DNA of 64,000 bases, taken from the NCBI GenBank assembly GCA_963824095.1, contig CAWGNS010000010.1, forward strand, positions 124,001 through 188,000, in the 5' to 3' direction. A program made the translations under genes and the position numbers. Of the stretch, positions 57,976 to 64,000 are shown in pieces. How positions within the stretch are numbered: the stretch's first letter is position 1; each line of letters starts with the position of its first letter. Source of the DNA: JBBDWJ01 sp963824095 (GTDB lineage: Bacteria; Acidobacteriota; Terriglobia; Bryobacterales; UBA6623). The notes under the pieces are model-generated. The model was not told the DNA's origin and ran no database searches. It worked only from the letters and a program-made list of their open reading frames with translations.

Positions 57976-58160
57976 AACTTGTTTAAGTTCTTAGCGTTAG
58001 ACTTCACTTCGAGAGGCTTGATATGCTGCGGTTGGCGACAGTAGGGCATTCACTGCCCGAGAAGCCGCCACCTCCCATCCCCGTAACGGCGTAGCGTTTA
58101 CATACCCAAGTTGACGGTTTGTCGGCATCTCGCGGATGTGGAGGGATCGCCCGATTCTCC

Positions 58161-59568
58161 GTTGAAAGTAGCGGCTCTCGCGTAACCCACTCTACGACGC
58201 CTTCCTGCGTTTGACAACCACCGGCTTGGAAGGAGCTAACGATTCCAGTTCTCTGAGAAGAACGGGAATCTGTTTGTGCCCTTGGACGCGGCGGAATTGT
58301 TTCTCGGCCACCAGCAGGCCAGACCCCACCCAGCGTTCTCGCTGATCTCCGCCATGCCATCGTTTCACGTTGGCGCAGACCCGTTCGACGATCGAGAAGG
58401 CCGACTCGATGACGTTGGTGCTGGCCAAGCTCTTGCGCAGTTGCGGTGGTACGTGCAGCCGGTGCACCGTCAGCGTTTCCTCCAATCCTTCCCCCAGGCT
58501 CCGCGCCGCACTTGGATTCATTTCCATCAGTTCGCGATGCAGCGTGTCCAGCGCTTGCTTGGCCGCGGCGTAGTCTTCCAGCGCGTAGGCGGCATTCAAC
58601 TTCTTCGCCACCAAAGACCGCTGGCCTTCGCTGAGATGATCCAATACGTTGCGCCGCTTGTGGACTTGACAGCGTTGGATCAACGCGGCTTCTCCGGCAT
58701 GCTTTTTCACCGCCGCGTGCAGCGCTTTGCCGCCGTCCAGCACGTACAAGCGCGACTCGCTGAAGTCCAGGCCGCGATTCATCAGATCGCCCAGCAACTC
58801 GCCCACCACGGTGGCGTTCTCGGTGGCGCCTTGCCGCAGGCCTAAAATCGTTTTGCGCCCGTCCTGACTGATGCCCAGTGCGGCCACCATCTGTTGCTCG
58901 GCAAACGGCGTCGCGTCGATCAGCAGCGCGCACAAGCGCATTTTCTCCAGGCGCCGCTCCATCATGGCCTGCAATTTTTCCCGGCTCGCTGCGATGAAAT
59001 GTTCGCTGATGGCGCTCTTCTCCAAGCCATACGCCGCGGCGAACTCGCGCACCGCCTGGCCGTACTTTCTCGTGCTCAGACCGAGCATCAGTTTTTCCCA
59101 CACCGTTTCGGTCAACGGCTCGCCGCGGTGAAACATCTCGTAGCTGCCCAAGCGTACTTCCTGGTCGTCGGTCGTGCGCACGCGCGGACGCTCGATCGGA
59201 ACCTTCTGCCCCATCACAACGCAGAAGCCCCGTTCCTTGCCCCAGCGGTTGGCCGTGCGATCCGGCCGCGGTTGACTGCGCTCGCCAACTCGCTCGCGCA
59301 CTTCTTCCTCCATCAACAGTTCCATCACCCGCAGGCCGGCTTGGCGGACCAATGCACCCACCCCCTCGTGTAGCCAGCCCACCATCTCGGCCATTGGCAA
59401 CACCATTTGCACCGCCGGGTTTCCATCCACGGCCATCTTCTGGAGCTGCTGTACAGCCCGCTCCGCGTCAATCTGATATGGTTTCTTCATAGCGACTCTC
59501 CTTTTCTCGGTGAAAGAAAATTTGCTCCAGCCTATCAAGGCCGGAGCGGAGAGTCGCTACTTTTCTAC
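58161..59568 (-). mobile_element. IS256-family insertion sequence
   Basis: Ends GTTGAAAGTAGCGGCTCTCG (from 58161) and, read inward from 59568, GTAGAAAAGTAGCGACTCTC match at most positions with one indel, so terminal inverted repeats of about 20 bases are present. The element contains one intact transposase gene. No matching target duplication is seen. The region between the ISL3 right end and this element (57976-58160) holds no gene. Confidence 0.8.
58192..59490 (-). CDS. IS256-family (mutator type) transposase
   Basis: About 432 residues. DDE residues are visible as LLIDATPFAEQQMVAALGIS (D1), LYVLDGGKALHAAVKKHAGE (D2) and ASTNVIESAFSIVERVCANV (E). Also present are LSTRKYGQAVREFAAAYGLE and QRCQVHKRRNVLDHLSEGQR (the C-x-V-H-K-x-R-N family motif). 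ATG 59490 has AAGGAG eight bases upstream. It appears intact and may be active. Confidence 0.95.
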   Translation of the reverse strand: MKKPYQIDAERAVQQLQKMAVDGNPAVQMVLPMAEMVGWLHEGVGALVRQAGLRVMELLMEEEVRERVGERSQPRPDRTANRWGKERGFCVVMGQKVPIERPRVRTTDDQEVRLGSYEMFHRGEPLTETVWEKLMLGLSTRKYGQAVREFAAAYGLEKSAISEHFIAASREKLQAMMERRLEKMRLCALLIDATPFAEQQMVAALGISQDGRKTILGLRQGATENATVVGELLGDLMNRGLDFSESRLYVLDGGKALHAAVKKHAGEAALIQRCQVHKRRNVLDHLSEGQRSLVAKKLNAAYALEDYAAAKQALDTLHRELMEMNPSAARSLGEGLEETLTVHRLHVPPQLRKSLASTNVIESAFSIVERVCANVKRWHGGDQRERWVGSGLLVAEKQFRRVQGHKQIPVLLRELESLAPSKPVVVKRRKAS

Positions 59569-59572
59569 GAGG

Positions 59573-59950
59573 TTACGGGCATTCCCAACCGAACTTGCGG
59601 CGTGCGGTTTTGTGGTCGAATCGCCAGTCGAGTCTTACCTGCTTGTGGTTGATCCGGCGGTTCCAGGCAGCCGCTTCACGGCGCAGCGTCACCAGGTCGG
59701 CGACGCGCCGCTTCCTCAAACGTTGCCGCGAGAACAAGCCGATCTCGATCTCCGCTTGGTTCAACCAACTGCCATGAGCCGGCGTGTCGTGCGGAGTAAA
59801 ACAGTCTCAGATCTCCCCGCCGAACTCCTCGCCGCAGAGGTCCGTCAGCGACTTGCGGCTATGCGTCGACAGGTTGTCCATCACCAAATGGATGGTCTCC
59901 GCCTCGGGGTAGGCCAACGCCACCTCAAACACTGCTTTGGCAAACTCTAC
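59573..59950 (-). pseudogene. IS630-family transposase remnant
   Basis: The minus strand reads EFAKAVFEVALAYPEAETIH, LVMDNLSTHSRKSLTDLCGE (second catalytic Asp in VMDN), an in-frame TGA at 59804-59806, then TPAHGSWLNQAEIEIGLFSR (Glu of the triad in NQAEIE) and TLRREAAAWNRRINHKQVRL to a stop at 59573. Only the last 125 codons remain; the first half is gone beyond about 59950. It abuts the IS256 end within five bases. Confidence 0.88.
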
Positions 59951-60163
59951 CCTGCCAGGGAAGGCCGAACTCACGCACAAAGCTTTAGATCGGCTCTCGA
60001 TTGAAGTGGGAGTTTCCAGGAGGCAGGTCGCAAGCGCCACGATGACGTGTGGCTCATCTGCCATCCCGGCATTCGTCCGGCGGGATGAGTGCACGGACGA
60101 GGCGGCGGCTTGAGAACCGCCGGCCTCGCCCCGCACCTACCGCAGGGGTGTTCCAGCACTAGA

Positions 60164-62944
60164 TCATTCCACGGCTACGGTAACGCCCGCTGGGCTGACC
60201 TCTCCACCCACTTGAATGGTGATGGACACCTCTCCCGTCGCGATGTCGAGGGGCACCTCGACGTTGAGCTGCCAGACGCCGAAGACCAGTCCGGGCGCTC
60301 CACCCGCGTACAAGACGCGGGCTTCCACGCCACCGATGGTCACCGTCACCGGCAGATTGAGCCGCGGCAGGTTCTGCCCGGTGGGATCAACCACCTGGCC
60401 GTCATCGCCGCTGTCGGCCGGTCCCAGACCGGTCGTGTACAACACAAGCACATTACCACGCGCGATCGGGTTGGCCGGTCCATTGATGGTAAAGCTGCCG
60501 TCACTCTCGGTGTTCAAAGCGGCTGCTGGACCCTGCCCACTCGCGTTGAACGTAAACAAGCCGGGCGCGGTGCTCCGGACTTGCAGCCGGATCGTTTGCG
60601 ACCAGCCGCCTTCGGTTTCGATCTGCATCTCGGTCTCGTTCTTGCCTTGCAGCGACAAGGGCGCGACGAGATTGATCTGTTGCTGCGACAGGAACAGCAG
60701 CGGGGCCGGCACGCCGTCAAACAGCACGCGCGTTGCGCCAAGCTGCCGCGTTACTCGATCGTCGTTGATCTCGAGATTGCGGTCGCTGCTGGGTCCGACT
60801 CCCGGTCCGAACACGCTCAGAATCTGACCCGGGCTGACCGCGTCCGTCCGTAGCGTGGCGCCGCCGACAGTGCTGGTCGTCGAGGCGCAGATGCCGGCGC
60901 CGCTCAGCACCCGGATCTGCCGCGCTGTCACGCGGTTCGCCGCCTCGGGCATACCTTCGACGCGGGCGCACGCTCCTACCACAAGCGGCCCGAGCCGTTC
61001 GTCAATCTCGGTTCCCGCACCGGATACGACTACGATGCTGCTGATGGTCCATTCCGAAGATCCCGCCGCGGGAGCACTTTCGACGACACCCTGGAACTCG
61101 AAGGTCGTTTGGGAGCCGCACTCGCCGGCAGGCCGCGTCTCGACCCCCCGAGCCTGGCGAATCCCGCTTGGGAGCACGGCTCCCTGGGCCTTCACGCAAG
61201 CGCCTTCGGCGAACGCGCCGTTGACGGCGTTGCTTTCTGTGGCCGCGACAACCATCACGGAGACTCCGCCGATGGTCCAGTCGCCGACAAGGTTCGGGGT
61301 ATCCGGCAGAGCGCTCAACAGCCCGGTAGCTTCAAACTCCGGCATGATGGCGCCCACGCCACAACTGGCGCCGGTTTCGCCTTCGATTTCCCGCGCCACC
61401 ACCACGGCGTCTTCATCCAGTGAGCCGTGGACCTTGGCACATTGGCCGACGGCAGGGCCGCTCGCGAATTGTAGTTCCGCGGTGCTTGTGACGAGAACGC
61501 TGCGCCCGGCAACCTGCCAGGTGCCTTGTGTTCCTCCCTCGGGCAACTGTTGAATCAGGCCACGAAACTCGACCTCGCTCGGCGGCATGTCGCCGTTCAT
61601 GCATCCTCCCGAGGAGGATTTGACTTCGATCTGGCGTACGGAAATACTGCCATCGCCTGCAGCATCGCCCTCGACCTCAACGCAGGAACCCACGGTAACG
61701 GGGCCGCGATGCTGCTCGATTCTCGTTGCCTCGGTCACGCTCACGGTCGTGTCATCGACTACCCAGTCGCCCAGCAACGTGCCATCGGCGGGAAGGCTGC
61801 TGACCGTACCGAAGAATTTCAGCTCGCCGCGATTATCGTCGGCATCGCATTTCTCGTCGCGCTCGCGGCGGATTTCTTCAGCCTGCAACCCCATACCGTT
61901 GACGAGCGCTTTGACGTCGGCGCAAGCGCCTGCGGCGAGCGGGCCTTGCTCGGTTCGGAAACGAGTGAAGTCCACCACCTCGATCATTTGCCCGCCGATC
62001 TGCCAGGTGCCCAGACCGCCGCCGGCCGGAACGGAGGTAATCCGGTCGCGGAACCGCACCCGGTCTTGCAGGCGCAGCCGCTGCTGGGCGCCGCAATCGT
62101 CCGTGCTTTCCGTTTGGAGCTTGGAGGCCTGCAAGGTTCCGTCGCCGAGCACCGCGCCTTCGGCTTCGACGCAGGCATCGGGCACGAACGAGCCGTGCTG
62201 CGTGACGAGGGCTGTCTGCTCAGTCACTGTCACCATGCGGCCGCCGATCTGCCAGACGCCCGGGCCGAGTCCGGCGGGAAATGACTGCAACAGGCCCTTG
62301 AAGTTGAACTCATTGGTGCTGCTGGACACGCCGCAATCCTCGGGGCTATCGGTCTGGAGGCGAACAGCCTCGGGAAGGGCGTTTGCGGTCACTTGCGCTT
62401 TGACTTCCACACACGCTCCCGCCACAAACGGGCCATGATTTTCGAGCAGCACAGTGGCGGACGTGACCTCGACGCTGCGGCCCGCAATCACCCACTCACC
62501 CGAACCGCCACCGGCCGGAAGACTCCCCAGCACTCCCTTGAACTCGAGCTCCCGCCGGTTCTGGCCGTCGTCACCGCCGTTGCCGTTGTTGCCGTTCCCA
62601 TTGCCACCGTTGTTGCCGTTATCGTCGTTGGGATCATCTCCCCCGGCGCCGCCGGCACACTCCGACGAATTCTCGGTCTTGATTTCGGTCGCCTCGATGC
62701 TACCGTTCTGTTGCGATGTCCCTTTGACCTGCACACAGGCCCCGACGGCAAAAGGGCCGTCGCCGTCATCAAGCTTCGTGGAATCCGTGACGACCACGGT
62801 GCGGCCGTCGACATGCCAGGTGCCTAAGCCAGCCCCGGCCGGCAGGCTGTCGATCTGACCTTTGAACTCGATCTCGCTGTTCTGAGACAGCAGAGGGGTT
62901 AGAAAAAGAAAAATAAGAATGCCAACACGCACACAGCCACGCAT
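60164..62944 (-). CDS. Exported protein with eight DUF5666-type repeats and a TIGR03437 domain
   Basis: About 926 residues. Signal peptide MRGCVRVGILIFLFLTPLLS, then eight repeats of about 75-80 residues, each opening like EFKGQIDSLPAGAGLGTW, continuing with GR-V-V-VT, GP-x-x-x-G-A-C-V-x-V and closing with a Cys (DUF5666 pattern, two Cys per repeat). A Gly/Asn/Asp low-complexity linker separates repeats 1 and 2. The last 230 residues are the TIGR03437 (Solibacter) C-terminal domain (VSPGQILSVFGPGVGPSSDR, LLFLSQQQINLVAPLSLQGK, VLYTTGLGPADSGDDG). GGAGG stands seven bases before ATG 62944. Probably a cell-surface protein; role unknown. Confidence 0.88.
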   Translation of the reverse strand: MRGCVRVGILIFLFLTPLLSQNSEIEFKGQIDSLPAGAGLGTWHVDGRTVVVTDSTKLDDGDGPFAVGACVQVKGTSQQNGSIEATEIKTENSSECAGGAGGDDPNDDNGNNGGNGNGNNGNGGDDGQNRRELEFKGVLGSLPAGGGSGEWVIAGRSVEVTSATVLLENHGPFVAGACVEVKAQVTANALPEAVRLQTDSPEDCGVSSSTNEFNFKGLLQSFPAGLGPGVWQIGGRMVTVTEQTALVTQHGSFVPDACVEAEGAVLGDGTLQASKLQTESTDDCGAQQRLRLQDRVRFRDRITSVPAGGGLGTWQIGGQMIEVVDFTRFRTEQGPLAAGACADVKALVNGMGLQAEEIRRERDEKCDADDNRGELKFFGTVSSLPADGTLLGDWVVDDTTVSVTEATRIEQHRGPVTVGSCVEVEGDAAGDGSISVRQIEVKSSSGGCMNGDMPPSEVEFRGLIQQLPEGGTQGTWQVAGRSVLVTSTAELQFASGPAVGQCAKVHGSLDEDAVVVAREIEGETGASCGVGAIMPEFEATGLLSALPDTPNLVGDWTIGGVSVMVVAATESNAVNGAFAEGACVKAQGAVLPSGIRQARGVETRPAGECGSQTTFEFQGVVESAPAAGSSEWTISSIVVVSGAGTEIDERLGPLVVGACARVEGMPEAANRVTARQIRVLSGAGICASTTSTVGGATLRTDAVSPGQILSVFGPGVGPSSDRNLEINDDRVTRQLGATRVLFDGVPAPLLFLSQQQINLVAPLSLQGKNETEMQIETEGGWSQTIRLQVRSTAPGLFTFNASGQGPAAALNTESDGSFTINGPANPIARGNVLVLYTTGLGPADSGDDGQVVDPTGQNLPRLNLPVTVTIGGVEARVLYAGGAPGLVFGVWQLNVEVPLDIATGEVSITIQVGGEVSPAGVTVAVE

Positions 62945-63624
62945 CGGAATACCTCCAGAGTCGCGATAAGATTGCAATCGCGTTTCCACGTGCGCGGGGC
63001 GGCCGCACGCGGGCAGGCCGCCAGCGTGCCGAAGGTCTTCTGCTCTCTTCCACGGGCTGGAAGTGATTGAAACGCCTGGGAGAACCCTGTCCCGGACAGG
63101 TGGCAACTTCAAGGATTCGAGCTATTCCACAGATAGAAAATGGTTTACGGACGTTACAGGAAGAGCCAAAAGCCCCACCGCTGTGTCGGGTTTGGGCCAA
63201 CTGGCAATCCGCATTCATGGTGCGTCCGGTCGGAGGCTGGTGTGTTCTCCAGCTCTGGCCGCACTTCGAGCGACGCGCTTGGCCCTTCGTGGCCCCAAGG
63301 AACTGAACTCCTGGGAGAACACAGCACGAAGCACCGCTGCAACTTGTTGCCGAGGCTGCGAAGCTGCCCGGCTGCGCACCGAGAGGTCTTTCCATCCGTC
63401 ACCCACCGAACCCGACAATACGCGAACAAACGAACTGCAGTCTCACACCACCACACCCGGGAGCAGGAACACAAAATGTGCCGCTTCAAGTCGGCGGCCC
63501 AGGTTCAACGTTGTCTCTCGGTCCACGGCCCGATTACAACCTGTTTTCCGAACCACACGTCATCGTCTCAACGGAAATTGTTCCCAACAAAGCGGTTGCA
63601 GCCCTATGCCGATTGGGTCGTAAA
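62945..63624. other. Gene-free gap
   Basis: I see no supportable gene in these 680 bases. The open frames that cross it lack ribosome-binding sites and protein-like composition. The promoter of the DUF5666/TIGR03437 gene must lie at its left end, but no confident -35/-10 pair was found. Confidence 0.4.
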
Positions 63625-63676
63625 TCGCCTTCCCCCCCCTCAACCTGGATTCCCGATGATTGTTGGGGGAAGGCGA
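63625..63676 (-). terminator. Hairpin just after the P-type ATPase gene
   Basis: TCGCCTTCCCCC (63625-63636) and GGGGGAAGGCGA (63665-63676) form a perfect 12-base stem with a 28-base loop, beginning two bases after the minus-strand stop at 63679. Only TTT follows the stem, so termination would be weak; mRNA 3'-end protection is an alternative. Confidence 0.5.
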
Positions 63677-63678
63677 CT

Positions 63679-64000
63679 TCAACTCTTTACGGCCGGACAT
63701 GTGGACAGTCGCGAAAATCGCTGTGCTCGACGCCGTTGGAACGCTTTCAGTAACTCAAACCATCCCAAACTCAGAACTGCTGAGCCGAGACAGAGTCCGA
63801 TGTCGTTGGCATGAAGTGAACTGAAGTGAAATAGGTCCCTTAGGAAGGGCACATAGAGCGCCAGGGCCAAAATGGTGAAGGCTCCGCTCACGACCCACCA
63901 CATGGCGGTGTTGGGCGTTCTCAGGATCTCGACAACGGAACGCGACCAGGAACGATTCGTCACAATCATCGCAACGTTGGCGAGCATCAATGAAGTGAAC
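63679..64000 (-). CDS. C-terminus of a cation-transporting P-type ATPase (5' end outside window)
   Basis: The frame is open to the window edge and ends at 63679. The 106 visible residues read FTSLMLANVAMIVTNRSWSR, TPNTAMWWVVSGAFTILALA, LYVPFLRDLFHFSSL and LSLGWFELLKAF: the last membrane helices of Ca2+/Mg2+-type P-type ATPases (Cation_ATPase_C), where N-R-S and W-F-E are conserved. The phosphorylation and nucleotide domains lie outside. Ion specificity cannot be told. Confidence 0.85.
   Translation of the reverse strand, partial: FTSLMLANVAMIVTNRSWSRSVVEILRTPNTAMWWVVSGAFTILALALYVPFLRDLFHFSSLHANDIGLCLGSAVLSLGWFELLKAFQRRRAQRFSRLSTCPAVKS

Noticed and set aside
1..64000. CRISPR array
   Set aside because: No regularly spaced identical 23-37 base repeats were found; the repeats present are dispersed palindromes and the GATCAACC arrays lack spacers.

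Overview
The window is high-GC chromosomal DNA, most likely from an acidobacterium of the Solibacteres/Bryobacterales type. The assignment rests on gene content: a 926-residue surface protein ending in the TIGR03437 domain that is expanded in Solibacter, a plug-poor TonB-receptor-like barrel, a PadR gene next to the tail of an acidobacterial (ADOP-type) permease, several Tat-exported dehydrogenase/lactonase/enolase-superfamily proteins, and many dispersed intergenic palindromes. No rRNA operon and no CRISPR array were seen.

Layout. 1-5.2 kb is accessory: the tail of a RelE-like toxin, a bactofilin-like membrane protein and a cluster of small unknown genes, two with damaged or odd starts. 5.2-26 kb is mostly chromosomal housekeeping and metabolism: rsmA, a glycine-zipper exported protein, an SRPBCC protein, a large outer-membrane barrel, a higBA toxin-antitoxin pair, a LOG-family phosphoribohydrolase, a YbdG-type mechanosensitive channel, a LexA-like protein lacking its catalytic serine, a Gfo/Idh/MocA oxidoreductase, a hydrolase/dioxygenase pair (the dioxygenase is frameshifted), an FCY1-like cytosine deaminase, a CpaE/TadZ-like protein, a gluconolactonase-like protein and a NarL-type two-component pair. 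25.7-31.9 kb carries the complete nqrABCDEF operon for the sodium-pumping NADH:quinone oxidoreductase, with a 335-base repeat-filled gap between nqrE and nqrF. 32.9-33.8 kb has thiS and a MerR regulator. 34.2-43.2 kb is a type II secretion/type IV pilus-like assembly cluster in one direction: lolA-like, gspF/pilC, gspE/pilB, pilM, pilN, pilO, pilP-like and a pseudopilin with a long Pro/Gly/Gln tail. 44-49.3 kb holds an enolase-superfamily enzyme, glycogen phosphorylase, a STAS protein and a PilZ protein.

From a tRNA-Leu(CAA) gene at 50.35 kb the character changes. An integrase with an overlapping excisionase-like gene points at the tRNA 3' end, followed by a divergent XRE repressor and a TPR-like unknown protein with a palindromic operator between them. 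Beyond this lies a graveyard: an ATP-dependent DNA ligase (LigD-like) split by about 1 kb containing a padR gene and the last 60 codons of a permease, an ISL3 element, an IS256 element and an IS630 remnant. The window ends with the DUF5666-repeat/TIGR03437 protein and the C-terminus of a cation P-type ATPase.

The intergenic gaps are unusually rich in at least four families of short palindromic repeats, some forming paired inverted units of 110-220 bases. Two gaps in the secretion cluster carry inverted arrays of a GATCAACC-like octamer that end right at the next start codon. The best candidates for something undescribed are these arrays, the regulated XRE/TPR cargo module with its orphan terminator, and two genes in which ATA stands where the family's ATG would be.
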